In this document: positions 27,981 through 40,601 of the stretch, piece after piece
How positions within the stretch are numbered: the first letter of the stretch is position 1
Layout: every line of letters begins with the position of its first letter
Assembly (NCBI RefSeq): GCF_026586805.1
Contig: NZ_JAPFHA010000011.1
Location: 83,982 to 147,981 of the forward strand
From: Niveibacterium sp. 24ML
GTDB lineage: Bacteria; Pseudomonadota; Gammaproteobacteria; Burkholderiales; Rhodocyclaceae
DNA: 64,000 bases
Direction of reading: 5' to 3'
Made by a program: the position numbers and the translations under genes
The notes under the pieces: model-generated
Databases searched by the model: none
The model's input: the letters and a program-made list of their open reading frames with translations, nothing else
Told to the model about the DNA's origin: nothing

Positions 27981-29789
27981 ATGAGCCAGTACGTTGCACC
28001 GATTCGCGACATGCAATTCGTTCTGAACGAACTCGCGGGGCTGGGCGAGCATGCCAACATGCCCGGCTGCGAAGAAGCATCGCCGGATCTCGTTGACGCA
28101 ATCATGGAAGAGGGCGGCAAGTTCGCCAGTGGCGTGCTGGCCCCGTTGAACTGGGTGGGTGACCGCCATGGTGCCAAGTGGGATCAGGGCGCGGTCACGA
28201 CTGCGCCCGGCTGGAAGGAAGCCTACCAACAGTTCGCGGAGTCTGGCTGGACGGCGATCGGCTGCCCGACCGAATTCGGTGGGCAAGGCCTGCCAAAGCT
28301 CGTGTCGATTCCGGTTTCGGAGATGTTCAAATCCGCCAACCTCGCCTTTTCGCTCGGGCCGATGCTCACGCAGGGCGCAATCGAGGCACTGGTCTTGCGC
28401 GGCTCTGACGAACTCAAGGCCAGGTATCTCAACAACATGGTGGCCGGCATCTGGACGGGGACGATGAATCTGACCGAGCCACAAGCCGGTTCAGACCTCG
28501 CAGCGGTTCGCAGCAAAGCCATTCCGCAGGCAGACGGCAGCTATCTGATTTCAGGCCAGAAGATTTTCATTACCTACGGCGAACACGACATGACGGAGAA
28601 CATCGTTCATCTCGTCCTGGCGCGCTTGCCGGATGCGCCAGAAGGGGTGAAGGGTATCTCCCTGTTCGTTGTGCCCAAATTCATGGTCAACGACGACGGT
28701 ACACTGGGTGCCCGCAACGATGTGCATTGCGTGTCGATCGAACACAAGCTCGGCATCCACGGCAGCCCGACCTGCGTCATGTCCTTCGGTGACAAGGGCG
28801 GCGCGGTCGGTTACCTCGTCGGTGAAGCAAACCGTGGCCTTGAGTACATGTTCATCATGATGAATGAGGCCCGCTTTTCGGTTGGCATGGAGGGCCTCGC
28901 AATCAGCGAACGCGCCTACCAGAAGGCATTGCAGTACGCGCGCGAACGCACGCAGGGCACCGAGCTGGGCGTGAAGGGCGGCGGCAAGGTCGCAATCATC
29001 AAGCATCCGGATGTGCGCCGCATGTTGATGTCGATGAAAGCGCATGTCGAGGCAATGCGTGCGTTGGCCTACGTCACAGCGGCTGCGATTGATACCGCGC
29101 ATCACCACGCCGACGAGCAGGAGCGCGCGAAGGCCCAAGCCTTTACCGATCTGATGATCCCGATCGTCAAGGGTTGGTGCACCGAAACCGGGATCCAGAT
29201 GGCCTCGACGGGCATTCAGGTGCACGGTGGCATGGGCTTCATCGAAGAGACGGGGGCCGCGCAGTACCTTCGCGATGCCCGAATCTCGGCGATCTACGAG
29301 GGGACGACCGGCATTCAGGCCAATGACCTGATAGGTCGCAAGATGGCGCGCGAAGGTGGCGTAACCGTCAAGGCGCTGATTGCCACAATGAAGGCCCTGG
29401 ACAGCCAGCTTGCCGAAGCGGAGGCCGGTACGCTGGGCGAGCATGTTGCAGTGGTGCGCAAGGCGCTGGCTGAAGGCGGCATGGCGGTTGAGCGCGCGGT
29501 GTCCTACGTGCTGGCGAATTTTGCTACGGATATCAAGGCGGTCCACGTGGGCGCCGTTCCGATGCTCAATCTCATGGGTATCGTGTGTGGCGGCTGGCAG
29601 ATGGCTCGCGCAAGCCTTGCCGCGCAACGCAAGCTTGCAGAGGGCAGTGGGGATGCGGACTTCTACCGATCCAAGATTTTGACCTCACGCTTCTACGCAG
29701 ACCACGTGCTGTCACAGGCGGCGGGGCTTTCACACACGGTGTGCGCTGGCGCGGTGGGGGCTATGGCGATCGACGAGCACTTGCTGTAA
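27981..29789 (+). CDS. acyl-CoA dehydrogenase of the long (about 600-residue) type
   Basis: A flavoprotein that dehydrogenates an acyl-CoA and gives electrons to ETF. The 602-residue protein has the extra N-terminal segment (QYVAPIRDMQFVLNELAGL) and C-terminal domain of the branch that includes DmdC. Signature motifs are MNLTEPQAGSDLAAVRSKA, IQVHGGMGFIEETGAAQYLR and DARISAIYEGTTGIQANDLI, the last holding the likely catalytic Glu. GGGGGGAGAG lies ahead of the ATG at 27981. The exact acyl chain cannot be read from sequence. Co-location with etfBA fits its electron acceptor. Confidence 0.9.
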   Translation: MSQYVAPIRDMQFVLNELAGLGEHANMPGCEEASPDLVDAIMEEGGKFASGVLAPLNWVGDRHGAKWDQGAVTTAPGWKEAYQQFAESGWTAIGCPTEFGGQGLPKLVSIPVSEMFKSANLAFSLGPMLTQGAIEALVLRGSDELKARYLNNMVAGIWTGTMNLTEPQAGSDLAAVRSKAIPQADGSYLISGQKIFITYGEHDMTENIVHLVLARLPDAPEGVKGISLFVVPKFMVNDDGTLGARNDVHCVSIEHKLGIHGSPTCVMSFGDKGGAVGYLVGEANRGLEYMFIMMNEARFSVGMEGLAISERAYQKALQYARERTQGTELGVKGGGKVAIIKHPDVRRMLMSMKAHVEAMRALAYVTAAAIDTAHHHADEQERAKAQAFTDLMIPIVKGWCTETGIQMASTGIQVHGGMGFIEETGAAQYLRDARISAIYEGTTGIQANDLIGRKMAREGGVTVKALIATMKALDSQLAEAEAGTLGEHVAVVRKALAEGGMAVERAVSYVLANFATDIKAVHVGAVPMLNLMGIVCGGWQMARASLAAQRKLAEGSGDADFYRSKILTSRFYADHVLSQAAGLSHTVCAGAVGAMAIDEHLL

Positions 29790-29805
29790 GGCGGCATACC
29801 CAAGC

Positions 29806-29834
29806 AAAAGCGCCGGCAATGCCGGCGCTTTTTT
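29806..29834 (+). terminator. rho-independent terminator after the acyl-CoA dehydrogenase gene
   Basis: The stem AAAAGCGCCGGC/GCCGGCGCTTTT has a 3-base loop and is followed by further T residues, starting 16 bases after the stop codon. It probably closes the etfB-etfA-CbiM-like-acyl-CoA dehydrogenase transcript. Confidence 0.9.
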
Positions 29835-29993
29835 CTTCTGGATGCTGTCTGTTGCCGATAAGACTCGATATGGGCTGCTCTGGCGGCACCCGCTCAAGGA
29901 AGGGCAGTATGAGCCCCTGCAAGGGTGTCAGCGTTCGGGTGTTCGTAGTCCGTTCAGGCTCGTGTCAAGCCTCCGCGCAGCCGGCTCGCGGAC

Positions 29994-31979
<1,986 letters not shown>

Positions 31980-32006
31980 AGTCCGGTCGATTGAAAGCAC
32001 GCACGA

Positions 32007-32030
32007 GGGGTAAGGCGCGAGCCTTGCCCC
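32007..32030 (+). other. stable hairpin between guaB and guaA
   Basis: Ten-base arms GGGGTAAGGC and GCCTTGCCCC (one G-T pair) close a GCGA tetraloop. It lacks a T run (TTGCGC follows), so it is not a standard terminator. It could protect the upstream mRNA end or cause partial attenuation between the two guanine synthesis genes. Confidence 0.5.
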
Positions 32031-32069
32031 TTGCGCATTCAAGTGCAGTACCCAACTCCGAAGCCCGCC

Positions 32070-33653
32070 ATGCACGACAAGATTCTGATTCTCGATTTCG
32101 GCTCACAGGTGACCCAGCTGATCGCGCGCCGTGTGCGCGAAGCCAACGTGTACTGCGAGATCCACCCCTGCGATGTGTCCGACGATTTTGTTCGTGGATT
32201 CGGCGCCAAGGGCGTCATTCTGTCCGGCAGTCACATGTCGGCCTATGAAGAAGCCAACGACAAAGCGCCGGCCGCCGTCTTCGATCTGGGCGTGCCTGTG
32301 CTGGGCATCTGCTACGGCATGCAGACGATGGCGCAGCAACTGGGCGGCAAGGTCGAACCCGGAACCGTGCGGGAGTTCGGCTACGCCGAAGTGCGCGCGC
32401 ATGGCCACACCAAACTGCTGAACGGCATCGAAGACTTTCGTACCGTGGAAGGTCACGGCATGCTCAAAGTCTGGATGAGCCACGGCGACAAGGTCACCGA
32501 ACTGCCGCCGGGCTTCAAGCTGATGGCGTCTACCGCGTCCTGCCCCGTGGCTGCAATGGCCGACGAAGATCGTCGTTTCTATGCGGTGCAGTTCCATCCG
32601 GAAGTCACGCACACCCTGCAGGGTGCTGAGATCATCAACCGTTTCGTGCGCGATATCTGCGGTGCAAAAGCCGACTGGATCATGAGCGACTACATTGCGG
32701 AAGCGGTGGCGCGCATTCGCGAGCAGGTGGGCGACGAAGAGGTGATCCTCGGCCTGTCGGGTGGCGTGGATTCCTCTGTCGCTGCGGCGCTCCTGCATCG
32801 CGCAATCGGCAAGCAACTCACTTGCGTGTTTGTTGATCACGGCTTGCTGCGTTTGAACGAAGCCGAAATGGTCATGGAGATGTTTGCGCAAAACATGGGG
32901 GTGAAGGTTATTCACGTCGATGCGTCTGCGCAGTTCATGGGCAAGCTTGCTGGCGTGACCGACCCTGAGGCTAAGCGCAAGATCATCGGCAAGGAATTCG
33001 TCGAAGTGTTCCAGGTCGAGTCGGGCAAGCTCTCGAATGCCAAGTGGCTTGCGCAAGGAACGATCTATCCGGACGTGGTCGAATCGGGCGGCGCAAAGTC
33101 CAAGAAGGCGACGACGATCAAAAGCCACCACAATGTCGGCGGCCTGCCGGACACGCTTCACCTCAAGTTGCTTGAACCGCTGCGCGAGTTGTTCAAGGAC
33201 GAAGTGCGGGCGCTCGGGATCGCGCTGGGTTTGCCGCACAACATGGTTTATCGCCACCCCTTCCCGGGCCCCGGTTTGGGGGTTCGAATCCTTGGCGAAG
33301 TGAAGAAGGACTACGCCGATCTGCTGCGCCGCGCCGACGCGATCTTTATTGAAGAACTGCACAAGACGGTCGACGAGAACTCTGGCAAGACCTGGTACGA
33401 ACTGACCAGCCAGGCATTTGCCGTGTTCCTGCCGGTGAAGAGCGTTGGCGTGATGGGCGACGGCCGCACCTACGACTATGTGGTTGCTTTGCGCGCAGTG
33501 CAGACACATGACTTCATGACCGCGCACTGGGCCCATCTGCCCTACGAGTTGCTCGGGCGCGTCTCCAATCGCATCATCAACGAAGTGCGGGGCATCAACC
33601 GGGTCGTCTACGATGTCTCGGGCAAGCCGCCCGCAACCATTGAGTGGGAGTGA
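32070..33653 (+). CDS. guaA: GMP synthase (glutamine-hydrolysing)
   Basis: Converts XMP to GMP with ATP and glutamine. The 527-residue protein has the class I amidotransferase domain first ([17 protein letters not shown], nucleophile Cys81 in GICYGMQTM, His/Glu in FHPEVTHT), then the ATP pyrophosphatase domain with the P-loop [17 protein letters not shown] and the C-terminal dimerisation domain ending [17 protein letters not shown]. The ATG at 32070 gives [13 protein letters not shown]; no strong ribosome binding site is visible. It follows guaB with a hairpin between. Confidence 0.97.
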   Translation: MHDKILILDFGSQVTQLIARRVREANVYCEIHPCDVSDDFVRGFGAKGVILSGSHMSAYEEANDKAPAAVFDLGVPVLGICYGMQTMAQQLGGKVEPGTVREFGYAEVRAHGHTKLLNGIEDFRTVEGHGMLKVWMSHGDKVTELPPGFKLMASTASCPVAAMADEDRRFYAVQFHPEVTHTLQGAEIINRFVRDICGAKADWIMSDYIAEAVARIREQVGDEEVILGLSGGVDSSVAAALLHRAIGKQLTCVFVDHGLLRLNEAEMVMEMFAQNMGVKVIHVDASAQFMGKLAGVTDPEAKRKIIGKEFVEVFQVESGKLSNAKWLAQGTIYPDVVESGGAKSKKATTIKSHHNVGGLPDTLHLKLLEPLRELFKDEVRALGIALGLPHNMVYRHPFPGPGLGVRILGEVKKDYADLLRRADAIFIEELHKTVDENSGKTWYELTSQAFAVFLPVKSVGVMGDGRTYDYVVALRAVQTHDFMTAHWAHLPYELLGRVSNRIINEVRGINRVVYDVSGKPPATIEWE

Positions 33654-33688
33654 GGCCACGCGCCTGCTCCAACGGAGGCTGATTCAAG

Positions 33689-34380
<692 letters not shown>

Positions 34381-34409
34381 GCCGGTGCGGGCGTTTACAC
34401 TAGCGCCCC

Positions 34410-35741
34410 ATGGCAACCTTCTGCTTCTTTGCTCCCTCGGGCTATCTCGCCGATCCGCATGTCCTTGATCGCGCCGAAGCCCTTCTGATCGGGCTCGGTC
34501 ACGACGTCAAACGCGATCGCAGTCTGCTCGACACTCACTACCGATTTGCCGGCGACGTGGCAACCCGCATCGCAGCCTTCGAGCGCGTCGCTGCAGACCC
34601 GGATGTCGATGTTGCCGTGGCTGCCCGCGGGGGCTACGGCATCACGCAACTCCTTGATGCCCTGGATTTCGGTGCGCTCGCCGGCTCGGGCAAGCTGTGG
34701 CTTGGGCACAGCGATTTCACGGCCTTCAGCCTGGCCATGCTGGCCGCAGGCGGGCAGAACAGTCTTCAGGGACCGATGGTCGCGGCAGACCTCGGCGCCG
34801 AGACACCGAGTGATTTCACGCTCGCGCATTTCACGGACTTGCTCGCGAGCGGTCGTGACGCGATCGTCGTGAGCACGCCCCAAGCCTGGCAGGGCAGCCT
34901 GGATGGCGTGCTCTGGGGCGGCAATCTGAGCATGGTCAATCACCTGCTTGGCACGCCATGGTGGCCGCAAGTCGAGGGCGGCATTCTCTTTCTTGAAGAC
35001 GTCTGCGAAGCGCCTTTCCGGGTAGAACGCTTGCTCTACCAACTTCTGCACGCCGGCGTTCTGGCGCGCCAGAAGGCGATTCTGCTCGGCGACTTCTCGG
35101 GCTATCGGCTCGGTCAGCCCGACAACGGCTACGACTTCGACGCGATGCTCGCGCACCTGCGCTCGCGCATCACAACGCCGATCCTGACGGGCCTTCCATT
35201 CGGGCACGTGCCAGACAAGCTGACGCTCCCGGTCGGCGGCCATGCCAGCCTGGTAAGCACTGCGGAAGGCTGGCGACTTGATATTCGTGCCACTGCGCCA
35301 GCACCGCATTTCGAGATTTCGCCCTACACCGTGCGCGCCGCCGATTGGGGCCGCGAACAGGCGATGCTGCGTGCCGTGCGCTATCCGGTCTTTGTCGTAG
35401 AACAGAATGTCCCAGAGGAAATCGAGTGGGATGCGATGGACGCGGCTTGCCTGCATGCGCTCGCCGTCGATACCCAGGGCCGTCCGGTGGGTACGGCGCG
35501 GCTGCTGCCGGACGGGCACATCGGGCGTGTTGCCGTGCTCCCTGCGTGGCGCGGCAAGGGGGTAGGGCGACGCTTGATGCGCTGGATCATCGCAATGGCA
35601 AGGAGCCGCGGGCATCTGGCGGTGGAACTCAATGCCCAGACTTCTGCGGCGGGCTTCTACGCCGGAATGGGCTTTGAGACATGCGGCCCCGAGTTTGTCG
35701 AGGCCGGCATTCTGCATGTACCGATGCGGCTGGCCTTCTAG
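34410..35741 (+). CDS. LD-carboxypeptidase fused to a GNAT acetyltransferase
   Basis: Residues 1-300 are an S66 LD-carboxypeptidase (LdcA), which removes the terminal D-Ala from murein tetrapeptides during cytoplasmic recycling. The full triad is visible: Ser101 (LGHSDFTAF), Glu196 (LEDVCEAPFRVER) and His266 (PFGHVPDKLTLP). Residues about 305-443 are a GNAT domain of the ElaA/YjcF sort: FVVEQNVPEEIEWD, HIGRVAVLPAWRGKGVGRRL and NAQTSAAGFYAGMGFETCG. There is no stop or frameshift between them. A fusion of these two domains is unusual; an acetyl acceptor linked to peptidoglycan turnover is conjecture. Confidence 0.88.
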   Translation: MATFCFFAPSGYLADPHVLDRAEALLIGLGHDVKRDRSLLDTHYRFAGDVATRIAAFERVAADPDVDVAVAARGGYGITQLLDALDFGALAGSGKLWLGHSDFTAFSLAMLAAGGQNSLQGPMVAADLGAETPSDFTLAHFTDLLASGRDAIVVSTPQAWQGSLDGVLWGGNLSMVNHLLGTPWWPQVEGGILFLEDVCEAPFRVERLLYQLLHAGVLARQKAILLGDFSGYRLGQPDNGYDFDAMLAHLRSRITTPILTGLPFGHVPDKLTLPVGGHASLVSTAEGWRLDIRATAPAPHFEISPYTVRAADWGREQAMLRAVRYPVFVVEQNVPEEIEWDAMDAACLHALAVDTQGRPVGTARLLPDGHIGRVAVLPAWRGKGVGRRLMRWIIAMARSRGHLAVELNAQTSAAGFYAGMGFETCGPEFVEAGILHVPMRLAF

Positions 35742-35759
35742 CCGGGCGTCAACGACGGG

Positions 35760-36470
35760 TCAGCGCAGCACACGTTCAACCAGCTCAGGCGTTCCCGCTG
35801 GCGGGCATAGCACCACCGTCTGGCTTCGCGTGCCATAGCCCGGCGCGCGTATCAGGGCGGCCGACAGCAACCGTTCCCACTCCAAAGGCACGCCCGTTTG
35901 CGGCAAGTCTGCGTCCGGCGCGATCGTGTCGTCGGACAAGAGATCAAACAGCCCTTCGGTCTCGGGAAGTGCGCCGAGTTGCGCGCTGAGTTGGCGCTTT
36001 CCGCGTTCAACTTTGGGCCAAGGGGTGTCCAGAAACGCGTTCGACAAGCCATACACGCCCGCTTCGAGACGCTGAAGACGCCCACTTACGCTCTCCAGGC
36101 ACCACAGCGAATCACCTTCGGCAAGCAACAGATTGAATGGGTTGAAGCGCTGCCGCGCCGCCAGAAGCGTTTGCAGATAGGCAAGTGGGTCGCTTGCTTC
36201 GAGCACGGCGGTAACGATATCGCCGCGCGACTGCGCATCATCACGGTGCCGCGCCGGGTCCCGGTAATTCGTCAGCGCCGCAAAACGGCCGGCGGCCGTG
36301 ATACCCATCCAGGTACCACCGGCGCGCAGGTCGCGCCCGGCAAGTATTCCAGGCTTGTCCGGCCACCAATGCGCAGGGGCGCTGTCGCGAGCGTAGAACT
36401 CATCCCGGTTGGCGGCCACGACGAGCGGATAGTCGGCGTGCTGCTTCCAGGCAAACAGGATCAGGCACAC
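35760..36470 (-). CDS. NRDE family protein (TANGO2-like)
   Basis: A 236-residue protein opening MCLILFAWKQHADYPLVVAA, then the name-giving NRDEFYARDSAP, GRDLRAGGTWMGIT and FAALTNYRDP, which define the NRDE/TANGO2 family. An N-terminal Cys at position 2 resembles that of Ntn-type hydrolases, but activity is not established; the eukaryotic relative is linked to haem or lipid handling. It converges on the LdcA-GNAT gene with 18 bases between and overlaps the upstream DUF4936 gene by 10 bases, so the minus-strand genes ygfZ, DUF4936 and NRDE probably form a transcript. Confidence 0.88.
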   Translation of the reverse strand: MCLILFAWKQHADYPLVVAANRDEFYARDSAPAHWWPDKPGILAGRDLRAGGTWMGITAAGRFAALTNYRDPARHRDDAQSRGDIVTAVLEASDPLAYLQTLLAARQRFNPFNLLLAEGDSLWCLESVSGRLQRLEAGVYGLSNAFLDTPWPKVERGKRQLSAQLGALPETEGLFDLLSDDTIAPDADLPQTGVPLEWERLLSAALIRAPGYGTRSQTVVLCPPAGTPELVERVLR

Positions 36471-36757
36471 CGCGGTGGCGCCATCTCGGTGAACACTTCG
36501 GAATGGCGCGGGCCAAGCAGGCAGGGCGAGAGGCCGCTGCGGGGAAGACAGCGTTCGATCTCAGCGAGCAAACGAGTGGGGTCGTCAACCGGCTCGTAGA
36601 CCTCCATCCAGGTCTGCACGTCATCGGCGCGCGCCATCAGGCGGGCGCCGACACCGGTCGCGTGTTCAACATCGTCAAGCAGTGCTGTAGCCGCAACACG
36701 CGCATCGTCGCCTCTGCCCGCCGCGACCTTGTAGTAAACGAAGACCGATGTCCTCAT
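36461..36757 (-). CDS. DUF4936 family protein
   Basis: A 98-residue protein, TSVFVYYKVAAGRGDDARVA at the start, then RLMARADDVQTWMEVYEPVD, resembling small DUF4936 proteins found next to ygfZ in betaproteobacteria. The fold looks like a ferredoxin-like alpha/beta barrel, as in antibiotic-monooxygenase-type proteins (inference). No catalytic motif is recognised. It lies 18 bases after ygfZ and overlaps NRDE. Confidence 0.75.
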   Translation of the reverse strand: MRTSVFVYYKVAAGRGDDARVAATALLDDVEHATGVGARLMARADDVQTWMEVYEPVDDPTRLLAEIERCLPRSGLSPCLLGPRHSEVFTEMAPPRCA

Positions 36758-36775
36758 CGCCGCGGCGAGTGGCTA

Positions 36776-37816
36776 TCAGGGAAGCGCGTAGGGCAGGGGC
36801 TGAAAGTGCAGTGCCGGGCCGGCCGGAGCGCCCAGGGTGACCTGATTCGCGTCATGGCTGCTCATTTGCACGACCGCCAACAGATCAAAGCCCGAAGTCG
36901 GTGCGGGCGTCGCCGCCACGACCTTGCCGCAGGATTGATCGGCAAAGTCAGGCGCAAACAGATCCTGCCCTGCGAAAGGCGCCGTCAGCGCATCGACATG
37001 CGCCAGGAACATGCGCTTCTTGAGCTTGCCCAGATACTGTGTGCGGGCCACGATCTCCTGCCCGGGGTAGCATCCCTTCTGGAAATTCACGCCTCCGATC
37101 ACTTCGAAGTTGATCATCTGCGCGACAAATTCGTCTTGCGTGGCAAGGGTGATCACCGGCAGGCCGGCCCGCACATCCAGCCACTGCCAAGCCGCGGTGC
37201 CGGCCGGGCTGGCCCCCGCAGCGGCGAATTTCTTCCAGAGATCAGCCGCCTGGGCAAGCGGCGCAATTACCTGAACCCGCGCACCGTCAAGCCGTACGAT
37301 CTGGATCGCGCCTTGTGAAACGCTCATCGCTTCAGGCGGCAGCGTCAGCCCGGCTGCGTCAAGCACCCGCGCAACCGCCGGCCCGGCAATGCCGATTGCG
37401 GCAAGGTCGGGTGTGGTATCGGTAATGCGGACCTTGGAACGCAGCACATACATGCCCAACTTCTTGTGCATCGAAGCAAGCAGATCGGCAGAGAGCTGCA
37501 GCAGGTAGTCCGAACTGTCGCGCCAAACCAGAAAGCTTGCGAGCATTCGCCCCTTGGGGCTGTTGAAGCTGTTCCAGTGCGCACTGTGCAGTTCAAGCTT
37601 CTTGATGTCGTTGGACATCAGGTTGTGCAGGAAGGCGCAGGCATCTTCACCCGCAGCGCGCAAGGTGCCCAAGTGGGTCAGCGGTACGATCACGGTACCG
37701 TTGGCCGCAAGCGCGACCTCGTCCCGCGCGTTGTCGGAGAACGAAACCGTGCCCGAAGCGCCTTCGGCAAAACGGGCGCCAATCTGGTCAAGGTGCAGCA
37801 GCCAGGGTGATTGCAT
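36776..37816 (-). CDS. ygfZ: YgfZ-type folate-binding protein (Fe-S cluster assembly/repair)
   Basis: A tetrahydrofolate-dependent helper for some Fe-S enzymes such as MiaB. The 346-residue protein has the diagnostic KGCYPGQEIVARTQYLGKLK near residue 250, with the essential Cys, and a GcvT-like fold (LGTLRAAGEDACAFLHNLMS, FNSPKGRMLASFLVWR). The ATG at 37816 (MQSPWLLHLDQIGA) is chosen; the frame is open 21 codons further upstream into the promoter region but without a good start. Divergent from mltG. Confidence 0.92.
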   Translation of the reverse strand: MQSPWLLHLDQIGARFAEGASGTVSFSDNARDEVALAANGTVIVPLTHLGTLRAAGEDACAFLHNLMSNDIKKLELHSAHWNSFNSPKGRMLASFLVWRDSSDYLLQLSADLLASMHKKLGMYVLRSKVRITDTTPDLAAIGIAGPAVARVLDAAGLTLPPEAMSVSQGAIQIVRLDGARVQVIAPLAQAADLWKKFAAAGASPAGTAAWQWLDVRAGLPVITLATQDEFVAQMINFEVIGGVNFQKGCYPGQEIVARTQYLGKLKKRMFLAHVDALTAPFAGQDLFAPDFADQSCGKVVAATPAPTSGFDLLAVVQMSSHDANQVTLGAPAGPALHFQPLPYALP

Positions 37817-37880
37817 GGAGAGTTCGGCCTTGTCTGGATTCTGGTAAACCGTATGTGAGGCTATTATACGAGCCATCAAG

Positions 37881-37900
37881 AGGCGCCCAGACGGGCGCCT
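37881..37900. other. perfect hairpin in the ygfZ-mltG divergent region
   Basis: Eight-base arms AGGCGCCC/GGGCGCCT close an AGAC tetraloop, 40 bases upstream of the mltG start. Only TTTCC follows on the plus strand, so terminator function is doubtful. A TA-rich CTATTATACG just before it (37861-37870) could supply -10 elements in either direction, though no good -35 is seen. Confidence 0.45.
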
Positions 37901-37939
37901 TTCCGTATTCGTCTCCTAATCCGCTCCGCGGTTCCCCTG

Positions 37940-38947
37940 ATGCGCCGATTCTTTTCACGCCTGCTTCTTGCCACCGCACTGCTCCTTGCCCTGACGGCAA
38001 TCGTGCTGGCCTGGCTGCTCAACAGCCCGATTCCGCTGCGCGAGGCAACGCTTGAACTTGAAATAGAACAAGGCAGTTCAATGCGGCAGGTTGCGCGCCA
38101 GGTACAGGCCGCCGGCATCGATGTGAACCCGTTGCTGTTCGAATTGCTGGCTCGGGGGAGCGGGCAGGCGCAGAAGGTCAAGGCCGGCAGCTACGAAGTC
38201 AGCGCGGGCGAAACGCCGTTGACCTTGCTGCGTAAGCTTGTGCGGGGCGATTCGACACAGGGCGAGTTTGTCGTGGTCGATGGCTGGACCTTCCGGCGTC
38301 TGCGTGAAGAACTCGCAAAGCTGCCCGGCCTGCGGATCACCAGCGCCGGCCTCTCCGATGCCGAACTTCTTGCCCGGCTTGGCGTGCAGCAGAGCAACGG
38401 CGAAGGCCTGTTCCTGCCGGACACCTATTTCTACGCCAAGGGTGGCACCGACCTGCAACTGCTGGCCCGAGCGCAAAGGGCGATGACACGCCATCTTGAA
38501 CGGGCCTGGTCCGCCCGTGCGCCGGGCCTGCCGCTCAATTCGCCGCAAGAGGCCTTGATCATGGCTTCACTGATCGAGAAGGAAACCGGCCTTGCGGCAG
38601 ATCGACCCACGATTGGCTCGGTCTTCTACAACCGCCTGCGGATCGACATGCCCCTGCAGACCGACCCGACAGTGATCTACGGTCTCGGCCCGGGTTTCGA
38701 TGGCAACCTGCGCAAGATCGATCTGCAAACCGATACGCCATACAACACCTACACCCGGCGTGGCTTGCCGCCAACCCCGATTGCAATGCCCGGAAAGGCG
38801 GCGATTGCGGCCGCCTTGCATCCGCCCGCGACACCGTACTTCTACTTTGTTGCACGTGGCGACGGATCGAGTGAATTCTCCCGCACGCTGGACCAGCACA
38901 ATCGCGCCGTGGCGCGCTACCAGAAACGCAAAGGCAACAACCGATGA
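37940..38947 (+). CDS. mltG: endolytic murein transglycosylase
   Basis: An inner-membrane lytic transglycosylase that cuts growing peptidoglycan strands and sets their length. The 335-residue protein has an N-terminal anchor ([20 protein letters not shown]), the LysM-like YceG subdomain ([20 protein letters not shown]) and the catalytic region [20 protein letters not shown] with the essential Glu, then [20 protein letters not shown] and [18 protein letters not shown]. It overlaps tmk by four bases, the common mltG-tmk-holB order. Confidence 0.94.
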   Translation: MRRFFSRLLLATALLLALTAIVLAWLLNSPIPLREATLELEIEQGSSMRQVARQVQAAGIDVNPLLFELLARGSGQAQKVKAGSYEVSAGETPLTLLRKLVRGDSTQGEFVVVDGWTFRRLREELAKLPGLRITSAGLSDAELLARLGVQQSNGEGLFLPDTYFYAKGGTDLQLLARAQRAMTRHLERAWSARAPGLPLNSPQEALIMASLIEKETGLAADRPTIGSVFYNRLRIDMPLQTDPTVIYGLGPGFDGNLRKIDLQTDTPYNTYTRRGLPPTPIAMPGKAAIAAALHPPATPYFYFVARGDGSSEFSRTLDQHNRAVARYQKRKGNNR

Positions 38948-39561
38948 ACGGACGCTTCATCACCTTCGAAGGCATCGACGGCGCCGGCAAGAGCACGCAG
39001 ATTGCCGCTGCGGTTGCACTGATCGCCGCGCACGGCCATACCGTGGTGCAGACGCGCGAGCCGGGCGGCACGCCATTGTCCGAAAAACTGCGCGAACTGG
39101 CGCTGCACGAACCAATGCATCTTGAGACCGAGGCGCTGGTGATGTTCGCCGCGCGGCGCGAACACCTTGCCGCCCGCATCGAACCCGCACTCGCAGCGGG
39201 CGAGTGGGTGGTCTGCGATCGCTTCTCCGATGCCACGTACGCGTATCAGGTGGGCGGCCGGGGGCTTGGCGCCGACAAATTTGCGGTGCTTGAGAACTGG
39301 GTGCATCCAGGCAGACAGCCCGACCTGACCTTCCTGTTCGACCTTGATCCGGCCATCGCGGCAGCCCGCATTGCGGCCACGCGCAGTGAGGGCGATCGTT
39401 TCGAGCGCGAACAGGCCGACTTCTTCACGCGGGTGCGGCACGCATACCTTGAGCGGGCTGCCGCATGCGCCACGCGCTTCCATGTGCTGGATGCCACGCG
39501 CACGCCGCAAGCCATTACCGCCGAAGTCGAAAACGTTCTGAAGGCGCGCTTTTTCCAATGA
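38944..39561 (+). CDS. tmk: thymidylate kinase
   Basis: Phosphorylates dTMP to dTDP. The 205-residue protein has the P-loop [20 protein letters not shown], the [18 protein letters not shown] block and the DRF motif [20 protein letters not shown], followed by a lid ([20 protein letters not shown]). It overlaps mltG upstream and holB downstream, each by four bases, so the genes are likely translated in series. Confidence 0.96.
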   Translation: MNGRFITFEGIDGAGKSTQIAAAVALIAAHGHTVVQTREPGGTPLSEKLRELALHEPMHLETEALVMFAARREHLAARIEPALAAGEWVVCDRFSDATYAYQVGGRGLGADKFAVLENWVHPGRQPDLTFLFDLDPAIAAARIAATRSEGDRFEREQADFFTRVRHAYLERAAACATRFHVLDATRTPQAITAEVENVLKARFFQ

Positions 39562-40601
39562 TCCTGCCCTGGCACCACGTACTCTGGACACGTCTGGCCG
39601 CTGCGGGCGAACGGGGTCACCATGCCTTGCTGCTCGCCGGCCCGGCTGGTGGGGGCAAGCGGATGTTTGCCGAAGCCCTGGCCGCAGCACGGCTGTGCGA
39701 TCAACCCGGGCCCGACGGGCACGCCTGCGGCACGTGCGAAGCCTGCGTCTGGCGGGCCGCCGGCACCCACCCCGATCTGTTCCGTGTCGTGCCGGAAGCA
39801 GATGAACTTGGTGACGACGCCAGCGAAGGCGAGAAGGAAAACGCCAAGTCTCGCCAGATCAAGGTCGAGCAGATCCGCCAACTGCAGGAATCCTTGACCA
39901 AGAAAGGCCACCGCGACGATCGCCGGATCGTGCTGGTCGACCCCGCCGAAGCCATGAACGCCGTAACGGCCAACGGGCTGCTCAAGCTGCTTGAAGAGCC
40001 GCCGCAAGGCGTGCTGTTCCTGCTCATCACCCGCGCGCCAGACCGCCTGCTGGCCACCTTGCGCAGCCGTTCGCAGCGATGGGACTTTCCCGCGCCCGAA
40101 GCCGGTGAGGCAGCTCGCTGGCTGGCGCAGCAAGGGGTTGCGGATGCGGCTACCTGGCTGGGTTTCGCCGGTGGCATGCCGGTCGCCGCCCAGGCCCATG
40201 CAAGCGGCGCGTTTGCCGCTTTTCGTGCGCGCTTCGTCAAGGACATTGCAAGCCTGCCGCAGCGCGACCCGGTGGAGCTCGCCGGCGCCTGGGACACCTG
40301 GTTGCGCAGCAAAGACGCGCAGGCAGCGGGCTTCGACATGCCTTGTCTTGCCGATTGGCTGCTGCGCTGGTACGCCGACATCGGTGCCGCCGCGTTGGGC
40401 GCACCGATCCGCTTCTTCCGTGACGCTGAGTCTGCGCTGCGGGAACTTACCCGCGGGCTTGGCACCGAAGAGGCACTCGGTTGCTACAATGATGGCCTGA
40501 ACCTGCGCCGTGTTGCGGCCCACCCGCTCAACGCGCGCTTGCTGCTTGAAGACACTTTGCTTCGCTACTGTCGCCGCGTCGCCAGCGGGAGAAAACCATG
40601 A
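39558..40601 (+). CDS. holB: DNA polymerase III subunit delta'
   Basis: Clamp-loader subunit of the replicative polymerase. The 347-residue protein starts [20 protein letters not shown], has a P-loop-like [16 protein letters not shown], a zinc-binding cluster ([19 protein letters not shown]), [20 protein letters not shown] and the SRC-like region [14 protein letters not shown]. The altered P-loop agrees with delta' not binding ATP productively. ATG at 39558 overlaps the tmk stop, and its own stop overlaps pilZ. Confidence 0.92.
   Translation: MILPWHHVLWTRLAAAGERGHHALLLAGPAGGGKRMFAEALAAARLCDQPGPDGHACGTCEACVWRAAGTHPDLFRVVPEADELGDDASEGEKENAKSRQIKVEQIRQLQESLTKKGHRDDRRIVLVDPAEAMNAVTANGLLKLLEEPPQGVLFLLITRAPDRLLATLRSRSQRWDFPAPEAGEAARWLAQQGVADAATWLGFAGGMPVAAQAHASGAFAAFRARFVKDIASLPQRDPVELAGAWDTWLRSKDAQAAGFDMPCLADWLLRWYADIGAAALGAPIRFFRDAESALRELTRGLGTEEALGCYNDGLNLRRVAAHPLNARLLLEDTLLRYCRRVASGRKP

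Noticed and set aside
32103..33659. A 518-codon open frame antisense to guaA
   Set aside because: Mirror of the guaA coding sequence in a GC-rich genome; no family features and no ribosome binding site.
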